Of a stretch of 64,000 nt of DNA, positions 25,818 through 38,075 are shown piece after piece. A program made the position numbers and the translations under genes. The DNA is from Taeniopygia guttata (taxonomy: Eukaryota > Chordata > Aves > Passeriformes > Estrildidae): the NCBI RefSeq assembly GCF_048771995.1, contig NC_133024.1:6274001-6338000 (forward strand). Reading direction: 5' to 3'. Position 1 is the stretch's first letter. Every line of letters begins with the position of its first letter. Below the pieces are notes generated by a model. It saw only the letters and a program-made list of their open reading frames with translations. It did not search any database and had not been told where the DNA came from.

Positions 25818-26431
25818 TGTCCTAGTTTTGGTGGCAATAATAATTTTATTCCTAGAAGTTGACTGGTTTGGATTTAACATGAGAATGATGCACACTGATT
25901 GTGTGATTGTTGCTGAGTGGTGCTTACCTAGGTCAAGGACTTTTCAGTGTCTCGTGCTCTGCTGGGGAGCAGGTGCACGAGGAGCTGAGAGGGAGCATGG
26001 CCAGGACTGCTGACCCAAATAGGCCAAAGGGATACTCCATAACACAGAATGCCATGCTCAGGATATGAATTGGAAGAAGCTGTCCAAGAAGGTCCAATCA
26101 CTACTTAGGAATATGATGGGTCTCCATCAGTGGGTGGTGAGAAACTGTGTTGTGCACCACTAGCCTTTATTGGGTTTTATTCCTATTTAATATCTCCATT
26201 TTAATTGCCTATTGTTATTATTACTATTGTTATTACTGTTCTTGCTACCATTAATAGTACTACTAATATTACAACAACAAAAACACATAATAGTAATAAT
26301 AATTAAATTATTAAACTTTTCTATTCTCAAGCCTTGGGTTTTGCCTTTTCTATTCTTCTCCCTATTCCATCAGGAAGGTGTTGGAAGCAAGTAACTATAT
26401 GGTAGTTGCTGTCTGGGTTTAAACCACAGCA
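25818..26431 (+). mobile_element. Complete solo LTR with perfect 5-bp target duplication
   Basis: Begins TGTCCTAGTTTTGGTGGCAA and ends GGGTTTAAACCACAGCA, the termini of a very common songbird LTR. It is flanked on both sides by ATAAT (25813-25817 and 26432-26436). Inside, CTGACCCAAATAGGCCAAAG and GGGATACTCCATAACA mark the promoter-proximal part. The TATA region has decayed to GGATATGAATTGG near 26059. Toward the 3' end lies an AT-rich trinucleotide-like tract (26208-26312) containing possible ATTAAA-type poly(A) signals. Length 614 bp. No internal viral genes remain, so this is the product of LTR-LTR recombination. Confidence 0.93.
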
Positions 26432-26436
26432 ATAAT

Positions 26437-27015
26437 GAGTAGGAATTGAGCATTTTCTAGATGTCTAATACTCTCCAAAACCACTGGTGAGTTCTAACCT
26501 GTCCTGATATGATTTTAATCAACATTTTCTTGCATTTTATAATTTGATTCATTAAAGAAACCAAATGCACTGTAACAACGGTTCTATTCTTTAGTCAACA
26601 GGGTAACTTCAGTCAGTTTGGGTAACACCAGTTGAGTAGGTGCTCCCCGTGCATGCCAATACCAGAGCTAAGGAATCTGCCCTTGAACAGGTGCTCAGCA
26701 TGAAGCTGTATCCTTCTACTTAAGATTTATTTGTTATTACACCTTTATATACAGTGCCCACCCCCTCCACCCACCCTCCCCCCCACCCATGACTAGTTCA
26801 AATCTACCCATTTAAATACCTACTGATTTTTCTCCTGCCCATAAAGGTCAGTTATTTTTGGCACTATTACATGAGTTTTCAGTTTTTCCACCATAATTGT
26901 TTATGCTTTTGATAGACCAAACAGAACATACATCTTCATGGCTGTTGCTGATGTGGAGTGTCTATCTCGTCAGCTTTAAGTAATTTGCACTGATGCCTCC
27001 AGAGATGTGTTATGG
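26437..27015. other. Spacer between two LTRs, no gene seen
   Basis: AT-rich DNA with a C-rich patch near 26756-26790 (CCACCCCCTCCACCC type). No exon recognised. Confidence 0.6.
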
Positions 27016-27020
27016 ACACC

Positions 27021-27674
27021 TGTCCTGGGGTGACTTTATGATGCTTGTATCCCCAGCTGTCTGTTCTGTTCATGCTGGATGTTAAGTCCTGCACCTTTAA
27101 GACTGGTTCTGAGAAGCAATCGGAGAACAAGAAGTGCACAGTTTGTTTTTGGAAATGGCACTCACTCCTCCACATTCCTGCTCTTGGACGGTGTTGTCTG
27201 CAGAATGGACAGACAGTGGGACAGAGCTCTCTTTTGCTTTTTAGTTAGTTTTAGCTAGCTGAGGCAGAGAAGTTCCCTGGACAGTAGTTTGTTTTTTTTT
27301 TTCTTGGAACTGTTTAAACCTGCTCTGGACTGAAAACTCAGAAGAGCACCAGCAGCTCATGCTGTGGCCTGTCGGGCTTGGGCTGTGGCATTTCCAGTGC
27401 CAGAGGGACTGATCAGAGACTGAATCAGCTAAGCTACAGCCCACAAAGAGACTTTCTGAGTTTGTCATCGCTTTTGGAGCAGGAAGAGGTTTTACTGTTT
27501 AATGCTCATTTTTTGTGCTGGTGAATGCTTTGCCTGTTAAATAAACAGGGTTTTTTTCCACTTTTCTCCATGGAAATATTTTCCTGAACCAGCTGGGGGA
27601 GGGGCCACTTGAATCTGCTTTCTAGAGGAACCCCTTTGGAGGTTTTCCTCCAAATTTTGCCCTAAACTTTGACA
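27021..27674 (+). mobile_element. Solo LTR of a second family, plus orientation
   Basis: Begins TGTCCTGGGGTGACTTTATG at 27021, a known songbird LTR start. It continues with ATGCTTGTATCCCCAGCTGT, GGGTGTTGTCTGCAGAATGG-like text and the poly(A) region GTTAAATAAACAGGG (AATAAA near 27540). It then has the GGGGGAGGGGCCACTTGAAT and CCAAATTTTGCCCTAAAC tail. Ending the element at TTTGACA (27674) gives flanks ACACC (27016-27020) and ACATC (27675-27679), a target duplication with one mismatch. Length about 654 bp. It differs in sequence from the LTR 590 bp to its left apart from the shared TGTCCT start. Confidence 0.85.
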
Positions 27675-27699
27675 ACATCTTTGCATTAAAACTTGAAAA

Positions 27700-27942
27700 C
27701 AGAATCACAGAAGCACACAAAATAGTTAGGGTTGCAGTGGAGTTTTGGAGATCATCCGGTCCAACCTCTGCCCAAAGCAGGGTCACCTGGAGCGGGTGAC
27801 ACAGGAACACACTCAAGCAGGTTTGGAATGTCTTCAGAGGGAGAGACTCTGTTCCTACATGGGCAGCTCTCCCGGAGCTCTGTCACCCTCAGTGTAAAGC
27901 AGTTTTTCCTCATGTTCAGGTGGAACTGCTCGTGTTTTAATT
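27700..27942 (-). mobile_element. CR1 LINE 3' end, minus orientation
   Basis: Starts AGAATCACAGAAGCACAC and continues GAGATCATCCGGTCCAACCT, CTGCCCAAAGCAGGGTCACC, GGTGACACAGGAACACACTC, TTTGGAATGTCTTCAGAGG and TTTTTCCTCATGTTCAGGTG. This is the standard reversed CR1 3' UTR, lying 26 bp right of the preceding LTR. It is truncated near 27942. Confidence 0.93.
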
Positions 27943-29330
27943 TATGATGTGCTACTTCTGAAAAGGTTTAAGAAGTGCAAGCTTCCAAATTGTTTGTCAA
28001 TTTATAGTTTAGCATTAAAAAAGGCCACTGTATCCGTGATGAAGATGAATGACAGCAGATGAATGCTGGAAAATGAATGTCAAAGAATAGGTGGATCTAA
28101 TGTCTAGCTCTCCCAAATGATGAAGCCAGCTTATCTGGAAGAAACAGAGCCTCTGGTATTACCAGGAAGCTGAATTTTAAAATAGCATTTGTGGGGAGGT
28201 AAGCCAATGAAATTAATCTTTTTAAAAGTTATCCAGGAAGTATCCTCCTAAGAATACTACAAAAAAAAGGTTACTTTTTTTCAGAATTCTCAGAGGCCTC
28301 TCTGTTCTTCAGAGACAAGGAAAAAAAAAAACCCCAAAAAAAGTGTGCATATTTGCAATTAATATAAAATTCTATAACACCAAAAATCAAGTAATACATG
28401 TGAAATCTATGCAAGAGATTCAGAATTTAACCAAGAAACTGCTCATTAGTAAAAAAACCCTTCTATCATAAAATAATACTTGAAACAATTTGATTTTCAA
28501 CAAGTCATTTCTAAACATATACATTCATACCAAAAAAACTCTTACATCTAATATTGAATGGAAACAAATGCCCTTTGAGAACACAGAAAACAGGTCACTC
28601 CTATTATCATGCCCTGCATTATTTTTTGACAGGTCATTGGTGACATCATCAATATTACTCGTGACAAAACTTTTTTCTTTAAATTTCAAATATTTAAAGA
28701 TAGAACTAGACCTTCCAGAATTCCAGCTACCTGAACTATGTCTATAAAGCAGGTTTGGTCTGTCAGAAAATTTCAAGAGACTGTGATGCTAATGCATATC
28801 AAAGTAGCCCTTTTGTCGCTGTAAGTGAAAAAAATTTATGTTGTGCAGGAAGCAATGGGACAGCCCATAAAAACCTGGACACAATATGTGCTGGGCTTGT
28901 TTCCTTCAAATTCCATTTCTCTCCAAGGTTTCAAACAAATGGAGGAAAACCTCAAAACACAGTGCTCTTGGTATAAGGCTGGTAGGAAAATTTTCACATG
29001 TTCTTTTCTTATAGGAAAGGCTGAATAGTAGCCCTGCTTCAAATCAAGAGGGGCTACAGTGCAACTAATTGCTCCATTTTGTAGCATTGCAGGCATTTCC
29101 AGAGTTAGAGTCAGTCGCTTCTACTCAGGACTACAAAATTCATAGCCAGCAGTACCACTGTGACACTGTATACATGAGACAGGACTATCTCAGCTATTTT
29201 ACCAAATCACAGCATCAAAAAATTTCTCAAATGCATACAGAAAAAAAACAGGTAAAGAATAAGTCTTAAAAGAAAAATGAGAAACCATTGTCCAACACAA
29301 AAATAAATGCATTTCTATAGGAAGAAATAG
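27943..29330. other. Intergenic, no gene recognised
   Basis: AT-rich DNA with A-rich runs near 28260-28267 and 28318-28341. Overlapping open frames on both strands at 28490-29096 lack any recognised domain. Confidence 0.6.
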
Positions 29331-29700
29331 GAGCTGGGGTTGCTCAGACTTGAGAAGAGACTGAGAGGGAACCTCATCAGTGTCTGTCCATGCCTGCAGG
29401 GAGGGGTCAGAGCAGGGACCAGGCTCTGCTCAGTGCTGCCCAGCAATGGGAAAAGGGGCAACAGGCACGAATTGATGCACAGGAAGTTTCACCTGAACAT
29501 GAGGAAGAAATTCTGCACTGTGCAGTGACCAAACACTGAAACAGATCCCCCAGAGAGGGTGTGGGGTCTCCCTCACTGGAGATATTCCAGACACATTTGG
29601 ATGCAATCCTGTGCCATGTGCTCTGGGATGACTCTGCTTGAGCAGGGAACTGTGACCAAATGATTCACTGTGGTCCCTTCCAAACTTACTCATTCTTGGA
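29331..29700 (+). mobile_element. CR1 LINE 3' end, plus orientation (arm A of an inverted pair)
   Basis: Begins GAGCTGGGGTTGCTCAGACT. It continues GGACCAGGCTCTGCTCAGTG, CTGCCCAGCAATGGGAAAAG, TTTCACCTGAACATGAGGAA, GGAGATATTCCAGACACATT and ends TGGTCCCTTCCAAACTTACT with a decayed 3' terminus. About 300 bp of it is closely similar in reverse orientation to the copy at 32399-32692. Confidence 0.95.
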
Positions 29701-32398
29701 TTTTTTGAAGGTATTTAAAATTCTTGCCCTGGCTTATCTCATGAGATTTCTTTTTTAATTTCAAAGATAAAGCGACTGTTTGTGTGTTCCTGAAAATTTC
29801 CAACTCCAGTGACATACTAAAGGTGTTACAGTAAAAAGTAGTCTTTATAAAGGGCCACACAAAAATTGCTACCCATATATATTTTTTGTTCACTTCTACT
29901 ATTTGGGCAGAATTCATCTAACATAACTTGCCTATGTTTAAAGAACTGTCCAAACCCATAATGAGTCACCTCAGTTGAAATTTTCACTCATTCTGAAAGC
30001 CTACAGATTAGTCAATCTGGACACAAACACCTGAAAATACATAATGTACCTAAAATTTACCATGCTCTTTTCTTCTCCCAGGAAGGCAACTCAAATATAT
30101 ATTTTAAGCAAACTCATAACCTGCAGAGGACAATTTTTCTGCAATATAAGTAAAAAAAACATCTTGCTGCCCTCAATTTTTTTTGTACTTATCCTTACTA
30201 ATTTTTAGTCAGTCTTTCAAAACCCATGGATGAGTGTACAAGCATATACCTACATTATATATACATAAAACATATGCTGTCATTCTTCAGCTGCTATAGC
30301 AAATACAGGGGAAGTGAAAACAACTGAAATTAATAAAAAATAAACTTTGCCTTGTAAGATAATTCTTTTCCCCTCAGTAAATATACTTGTGTAACTAAAA
30401 GCCACTTTTTTGTCACAGGACTGTGAAAATTCTCTCTGAAAATTTTGAAATATGTAGTTTGTTTCAGTTTGATATATGAGACCACTTAGGTTTAGGTATG
30501 TCTCCAAAACACACTGCTCTCAAGCACAGCAGCTGATATTTGAAATGCACTCCTTTATAAAGGTTGTTGGAATTCTTCCACTCAAAGTAAACACATGCTT
30601 CTTGCATGACTGCTGAATACCACTGTTGATCAAAGACTGGGAATACATTAAAAACCAATTCTGCTATGAAAATGTAGGTAGGTTGATGCCTCTTTAGAGA
30701 AGTACTAAAGATCAATAAAAAATTAAGTAGGGGAAGAATGAAGCAAGATATTGGTCTAATATGAAAGAAAATTATAAATTTTGCTGACTCTTTACACGTT
30801 ATCTTAGAAAATTACGGCTCTGTTTTGATAATGTGTGTTTTTATTAACCCGAATTGCCAAGCAGAATTCTTGCCTAAACAGAATTTCTATCCACTGATCA
30901 CTTCTCGCATACAGTCAGAACAAATATATTCTGTTCTGGAAAATTAGCCTTCCCTGGCTTTTCAAATACCAGAATTTATCAGTGTGTTTGAAACAGTGTC
31001 CTCAGCTTTCCCCCATTTCCCCAAATAACATGAGAACTCAGATGGGTAACTCACTGGACAATGTTTCTGATCCAAGAGTGGGTCTAAGGCTTCTAGGAAG
31101 GATGTGCACTTGGTATTTATCCTTTCTCAAATCAATGAGGGTATTTAGGAGGGGTTCTGGAATGCTTCCCTACAAAATTATACCCTCATTCCCAAGGATC
31201 ACAGAACTCAGAAGGAGCCTCTGAGACACAATTTCAACTCATAAAACACCCTTAGTTCTTGAACATATTTAAAACAGACACTGAAGCTTCTTACACATGG
31301 GTACATTTGCTAAGCTGCCCTAAAAGGCCATCCACAACCTGAGGTATAAACACTGCGAGATTCTTTCCCTATTTCAAAATTTACAAAGTCTGCCTTTTGA
31401 GTTAAAAATGGTCAGCAGTAAAGTTGCACACCCTACTCAGATGAAAGATAGAGGAGCATTTTTTCAGTGCCACAACAGCTCCTCTTTGAACACTTCAACA
31501 CACATTAATAGCACAAGAAATTAGGTGACTGCTTAGCTACACCCACAATTAGCTTTTCCAAACAGGAAGCTGAAAGGAAGAAACATCCTCCTTAGGAACG
31601 TGGAGGGGCAGGCATGGGACCATCAGTCAGGAAAACAAAGTCTGGCTGGATCCTTCCAAGCCTTATTAATAATCCAGTTGAGGCTAATCTGCCTAAGTTT
31701 CCTCATTAGATGAGCCAGGAAGGTAAAACACAGCCTGCTTGTGGAGGATCAGCACATGTGGCATAAAAGTTGACAGGGATTAAATTGAAAAGCAATATTG
31801 AGAGATCACAACTACATCACTATGAGCATATCTTAAAAACATGGCAACAACAGTTACAGGCAAGGCAGATGGCATAAGGGCTATGTTGTTTTATAAAAAT
31901 GCTTTCAATATTTTCTCTTAAAGGTTATTTATGGCCCCAAATCAAAGGTGATTCTACAACAGTCAGGAGGGTGCATTTCAATCACTCAGACTGCTTCTGC
32001 TGTTCAACAGTTCATCTCTTGACAGGCAGCTCCCCTAAGTCTCTTACATAACAGCCACACATACTCTGATCTAATCACTACCATGAAAGGGAACAATGAC
32101 AGGAGACTGAAAAAAAACAGAATATTTTTGTTTTCTTCTGTGTATATCAAAGGACTGGATAATTTAGTACATTTGATGGTCATGTCCCATTCCCCCAAGA
32201 TTTCTACAACAAGAAAACTTAGGCTATTCAGTGATTTCTTTTAAAAATTTCTTCTACAAGCATCAAAATCTCTCAGAGCACAATGATTTTACTCCTCCCC
32301 AAATAATGCAAGGACATTTGCAAATGAATTTGTGGTGGGCTTTTCCAGGATTACTACATTTCCATCAGAAATTTGCATGTGCATAGTCTTCATCAATC
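29701..32398. other. Loop between two inverted CR1 copies, no gene recognised
   Basis: About 2.7 kb of AT-rich DNA. No exon, RNA gene or other repeat recognised. Confidence 0.6.
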
Positions 32399-32692
32399 TC
32401 ACAGAATCAAAGGTCAGGTTAGAAGGGACCATACTTGGTCATAGTTCCCTGCTTAAGCAGGATCATCCCAGAGCACATGACACAGGGTTGCATCCAAATG
32501 GGTCTGGAATATCTCCAGTGAGAGAGACTCCACACCCTCTCTGTGTGATCTGTTTCAGTGTTTGGTCACTGCACAGTGCAGAATTTCTTCCCCATGTTCA
32601 GGTGGAACTTCCTGTGCATCCATTCCTGCCCATTGCCTCTTGTCCCATTGCTGGGCAGCACTGAGCAGAGCCTGGTCCCTGCTCTGATCCCT
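32399..32692 (-). mobile_element. CR1 LINE 3' end, minus orientation (arm B of an inverted pair)
   Basis: Begins CTCACAGAATCAAAGGTCAG. It continues TTAGAAGGGACCATACTTGG, GGAATATCTCCAGTGAGAGA, GCACAGTGCAGAATTTCTTC and CTGGGCAGCACTGAGCAGAG. The same subfamily text is found reversed at 29331-29700, with most positions identical over about 300 bp. Confidence 0.95.
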
Positions 32693-35600
32693 CAGATCAG
32701 CACATAACTACATCGTCAAAATCAAAAGTGCCACAAGATTCCATTTACTGTTGCTCAGCAGTACCTCTCCATTTATTAAGCAATGTATTCTGACCATTAA
32801 AACCAGCTGAAATCTGTCAGTAACTTCCAGTGTAAGTTACCTACTCTACGCAAAGTACCATAAAAATAGAATATATATACACCTACCCATATCTTATTTT
32901 CCTTTTAAAAAATGGCTGTGAATCCTTCCAGCTGACCTGTCAAAATTCAGGAAATTCTGTAGATGAGAGAGATCACAGTTTCTTGCCTGCTTGATTTTCA
33001 AGTTCGAGCCTGAAGTGTTACCTATGCAGGAACTAGAAAGGGCAATACCCATCTTTTTCTCCAAAAGATACTTCTTTTGAATAGACAGTTAAAATTAGAC
33101 TATCCCCTATCGTTAGCTCTATGCCAGGTACAAGATTTTGTTCTGACACCTCCTGTGAGTTTAGCTCAGTATGAAAACAGAAGACAGACGTGGCAGAAAA
33201 CAAACTGCACCGTAAAAATGCAGTTTGCTGTCTGACACCTATACACAGAACCTCTAACACCAGGAAAGATCTGGTACATAAGCACTTTTCCTAGGCTGTT
33301 ACAATATCATTACAAACCAAAAGGTTTATGCAATTCTTTCTTCAGCTGACATTTAAAGCACTGTCTCATTTAATTTATCCTTCCCCCTCTGTATTTATCC
33401 TCCTCAGAAGAATGTTTGGGTGGCTCAGAATTGTCAGGACTCAATAGCCTTTGTACAGAGGCAGAACAATAAAAAAATTTATTCCTGGGTTACCATGTAT
33501 AATTAAGGCTTTAAAATATGTGCCCAACACAAAAGCTATGCAAGCAGCTAACTCTGACATACAAAGTGCATAAATGTGTAATAGTGCATTCTACACATCC
33601 ACACAGAATCTGTAATGTTTCAAGTCCTTATCCTATACTATTTTATCTGTGTCACCTACACAGAATGTAAATCAGCAAGATAGGATATTTCCAAACATGC
33701 TTAACTATTCTGTGAAGGAATGCAAAAGCTAGACTGGCTTCCCACCATTTCAAACTGTTAACAGAAGTAATCTCCCCTGCTCATTACAAAATCTGAACCA
33801 CATTCAGGCTCTCCTGTGGGTAGCAGGGAAGCGCAAGCCAAACATTTCCTTCTCCAGCACTTGATTATAGACCTGAACTGAAGTGTGAAATACTGTAAAC
33901 TTCCAATAACTAGATTGAAATAAGGTTGTTTCTCAAGGTAAACTCGTCTCTGCTGCTTTTATGCTGCCATTGTTGGCAGTGGCTCAACTCCAGCAGACAG
34001 GGTCTAAAAATCAAGATGCAAATTTCTCCTGATCTTGCACACATAAACTTCTCAATAACTTCAATGGTGCCACAATCTGTAGAGTCTTCAGCATCAAGCT
34101 CTTCAGCAGCAGAACATATAATTGGATACTTCCTGAGAAGTCAAACATTTTTCCTTCATTCTATCCCATGGTTGAACTCTTCTTTAGAATCTTTTGACAA
34201 TTACTGTGAAGATTCTAGAGTGTAGGGGGTAATGGAGATGGGGTTTATGTATTTAATTATTTTTCCCACTGGCTTTTCACAATTGCACATCAACTGTCTT
34301 TTCATCATTGCTCTTCCTTTTTTAATGGCATTCCAAGAGTCTTAGTTTCTTTTAAAATATAATAGTTACTGAAAATTTGTTTTTAATGCTATGGGTTTAC
34401 CTTCCAGCCCCTGTGGTATGATGAATTATACATACATACAACTAATCTGAGTGCTGTGCCTAGTTTTCCAAACTGGCTACTAGGAGGCACTTATTGCCAA
34501 AATAAGATTATTTCTTCTTTAGTCAAACTGCTGAAATGCAATAAAAAGTATGGAAATAAACTATAAAATGAAGTTTTCATTTTGTTAGAATTTATTTTTG
34601 CTGGAAGGCTGGGGGAATGGGGGCACTCAAGACTTTTTCCAGAAATGTCAGTGTCAAATAGAAGCATTGTCACCAAAAATGACTGCTTTTAATTCTGTGC
34701 TGCTAGCCAAAGTGCTTTGACTGCAAAAGTGTTTTCTCTACATTGCATTATGAATTGTGGTACTAATCTCAGGAGCCCTAGGCAAATAATACAATGCACA
34801 ATAGTGGTTTTTTATCTAATAAAAGCTGTTTTCAGCTGTATGGATATACTAGGTAATGTCAGTCTTCAGTAAGCAATACATTTTGGAAATGTATTTAGGT
34901 GGCATAAATAAGTTCAGAGTGAATGTAAACAACTGCAGATATCCCACATTGCTTTGTTATCCTAGAAACTGGGAAAAAATGCTTTATGATTTTGGTTGAA
35001 GGCACTAGTCTTGACAGCTCTGCGTGTTTCTCCTCTAAAACACACACAATAAAAGCCACAGATAAAAGCTTTCACTGCAGCAGCTCCTGAATTTTTGCCA
35101 TTTTCACAAGCATAATACTTATAACCATCAAATTTTTACCATTCATCTCGCTGAGCACTGAATTGAATCCCAGAAATTAAGCAGATTCACCTGTATCAGA
35201 AAGGTCTACAAGAGCAGCTTGCAGACTGCCTAGAAGCTCCAAGAATTTAATAAAAGAGGGATAATCCTGGGAATGGTCATAAGTGCCTCTCACTTTCCTA
35301 TAGATAGCAGGGACTACTGCTTAGGGTTGCTGCCTAAGGGTAAAATCTACACACAACCCAATTCAAACCGTGTAATTTATACTGTCTGTCCTTCACAGGT
35401 AAAAAGCTACCGGCAACTAACTTCAGTCATAGAGATATCACTGAAGTTCAAAGACACTCTGAGGGTTATGACTCAGCATTTAATACAAACCTGACCTTGA
35501 AAGTACTGGTAATAATTTCCATTAATATCTATGGGAATTGCATATGCATGCCATGGAGACCATGAGCCTCTAAATGCTTTTATTGCATGATTTAGGATCC

Positions 35601-37724
35601 CTTTAAACTGGGTATCATGGTATTTTAGGGCCTAATTTCTCCTGCCTCAGCCAGCCAAAACTCACATGAGGAAGAAAGGTCTGGATCTATAAAGCATACT
35701 GAATTAAAGCCCATAAAAGAAATCAATTGCTTACCAAAGTGATTAAATTCAGATATGCTTCCACAGGGAAAATAAGAAGCTTCTTTGCAAAAAATTCACT
35801 GCCAATAGTACCTAAAACTCCCTTTAGAGATAGTCACACTTTTCTTGAAGTATTTCTAACAGACAGTGAGGGATGGTTTCTTTCCTTTTCATATGTGAAC
35901 CTCTTCCCTTCTGCACAGCTCTTCTCACTGTATTTTTTTATTCTTGGAGACAGAGAACACAAACGCACACAAAGCATTAGACAGGTCTATTCTTCAATTT
36001 TCATCTTTTTTATAATCTGCTCCTCTTCCCCATAAAAGTCCTTGCCAACAAACATTATTTTCTCTGTAATACAGTTTTATTTTGCAGCCAAAGGTCTGAC
36101 AAAATGAGAGCAGCATCACTATTGTGTTTTCCCTGTATTAGTATACGATGGGCCGGCATCACCTATTGCAACACACAGTTGTGAAGGTATCTGAAAGATT
36201 GCTATTTTTCCTCACAAAACAGAAGAATTAGAAATACTTCTATTTTGGCTTTAAAATTTTTTAAAAACCCAAACTCTAAAATTTATGAGAGAGCATACAT
36301 TTTCCTGAAAATAATGTTAAACTATTATTTCAAAAGAAAAAAATTTACTAGCAAGTAAAGTTTTACTATTGGGCACTTTTGTATGAACAGCTAGTATTTT
36401 ATCTGTTTCTATTTTGTCCTTTTCAAACATACTTGAGTTAAAAGAAGACCTAATTAATTTTCTCTTAGAAATGGTACATTTTCACCATCTTTCAACTTTT
36501 TTTGGCCTTCAATATCACATTTAAAGGTTCTAGGTACATCTTAATCCTTTACAACATACCCTGAATGATTCATTTCCATAGAATCTTATTCCCAACATCA
36601 GTTTTTGTTACACATACAGCACAAGAAGCTCTTTGCATTACATGCCATGGATTAATGATATTGATTAATTTTTAAACTTATTCATCATTGTACCCCTTAC
36701 TAATGGAAGTCATAATGTTGGAATTAAAAATAAGCCTTTTAGAAGAAGCCTAATAGAAATGGTCAAGACTAAGAAAGACTAAGACTATTAAAATATTATT
36801 TCTAGACCTAGGTGTCAGTGGTAATACTAAGAAGTTAACAAGGAGCACAAAAAATGGAAAAGGACAAAACCACATATAAATATTCAGGAAGAAAAATGAA
36901 AAGTATGATTTCATTACCCTTACACTTTAAAGGACTGATACACTCAGATTTTCACCAACATCTACCCTCTAAGGAGCCACAGAAATTTATGAACCTGAAA
37001 GAAATGCTGTATCTCAAAATCCTTCAAGACAACTAGTAAATACTAACTGGGGAATCTGATGATTCAAAAGCCTTATGATCAGGAAAAGAAAAACAAACAA
37101 ACAAAAAAAACCCCAAACCAAGCATTGCTCAGATCCTAAAAAGAAGCCATAAAGTTCCAAATTGGAAACAATAATCAAATGACCATATACACCCTTATAC
37201 AATATTGTTAATAAAAGCATGTTCCACATGAGCTTTCCGTGGTACGCATATCATTCCTTTAGAACCACAGCAAACTGGGGAGTGGCTGTTATGCTCTTAG
37301 GAACAATAACCTGGAACAAAATTGTATGTCTCATCCAGTCAATTGTCATTAATAAACAATGGAGGCTTAGTGCAAAACAGTATTTAGCACTTTTTGTAAC
37401 TGGGTCTTTTTGTAACTGTAATTCGATCTATCACAGCAGATGTTTGGCAGCGAGCTGCCTGCAAGCAGTATGAACTCACAACAATGCCAAAACCCTGCAG
37501 CTGACTTTATGCTACTTGATGAGCAGGAGTTGCCTTTCAAGAGCTTAGAATGCTTACTTTGTGTATTAATTTCTAATCAGTGGACACTAAGACATAGGTA
37601 TTGTCACTTCTCCTGAAGGCTGTACTAGGAGAAAAAAGCTTTTGGGGTCCCTGCTGTAGATAACTCTGTATTCCAAGATAGCTGAAATCATTCCAGCAAA
37701 TACAAAACACATCCCAACCCCTGC
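32693..37724. other. Intergenic, no gene recognised
   Basis: About 5 kb of AT-rich DNA without recognised repeats. Open frames of about 100 codons at 33926-34225 and 35727-36035 (both plus) have no recognisable domain or splice context. Confidence 0.55.
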
Positions 37725-38075
37725 CAGCAGCACACACCTGTGGGGCTACACTAACCAACTGCTAGCTCCACCTGGGTATCCAACTCCTTTTCCACAGAGC
37801 TGTTATCCATCCATCCATCCATCCATCCATCCATCCATCCATCCATCCATCCATCCATCCATCCATCCATCCATCCATCCATCCATCCATCCATCTCCGG
37901 GTCTGTAAACCAGAGACTGCCCCAGCTCATGTGCTGGACATTGCACTTGACCTTGTTGGATTACATGAGGCTCACATGGGACCATTTCTCAAGCCTGTTA
38001 AAATCCTGCTGGATGGAATCCCTTCCCTCCATGGTAACCATCATGCAACTTCATGTCATTCACAAATTGGGTGAG
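37725..38075 (-). mobile_element. CR1 ORF2 relic interrupted by a microsatellite
   Basis: On the minus strand, 38075 down to about 37900 reads [13 protein letters not shown] and GGKG, matching the CR1 ORF2 block FADDTKLSGxVxxxEGRD. DNA equivalent to the RDLDRLEKWA and NLMxFNKxKCKVLHLG blocks follows (CAGGCTTGAGAAATGGTCCC, CAACAAGGTCAAGTGCAATG). After the GGAT microsatellite the LINE resumes with AACAGCTCTGTGGAAAAGGA, equivalent to the IESSPEEKDLGVLVD block. The left edge is uncertain. It is a different part of the element from the 3' UTR fragments elsewhere. Confidence 0.85.
37805..37895. repeat. (ATCC)n microsatellite, 22.75 uninterrupted units
   Basis: A 91-bp pure tetranucleotide run (ATCC on plus, GGAT on minus) from 37805 to 37895. 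It lies inside the CR1 ORF2 relic at the place where the family consensus reads GGGATGAATGGATTG, which already contains two GGAT words. Confidence 0.99.

Noticed and set aside
29430..29693. Open frame whose translation closely resembles one at 32332-32664
   Set aside because: The similarity reflects two copies of the same CR1 3' UTR, which is non-coding, not a duplicated gene.
37803..37985. Open frame encoding a repeated WMDG tetrapeptide
   Set aside because: Translation of the (GGAT)n microsatellite inside a dead LINE. Not a gene.
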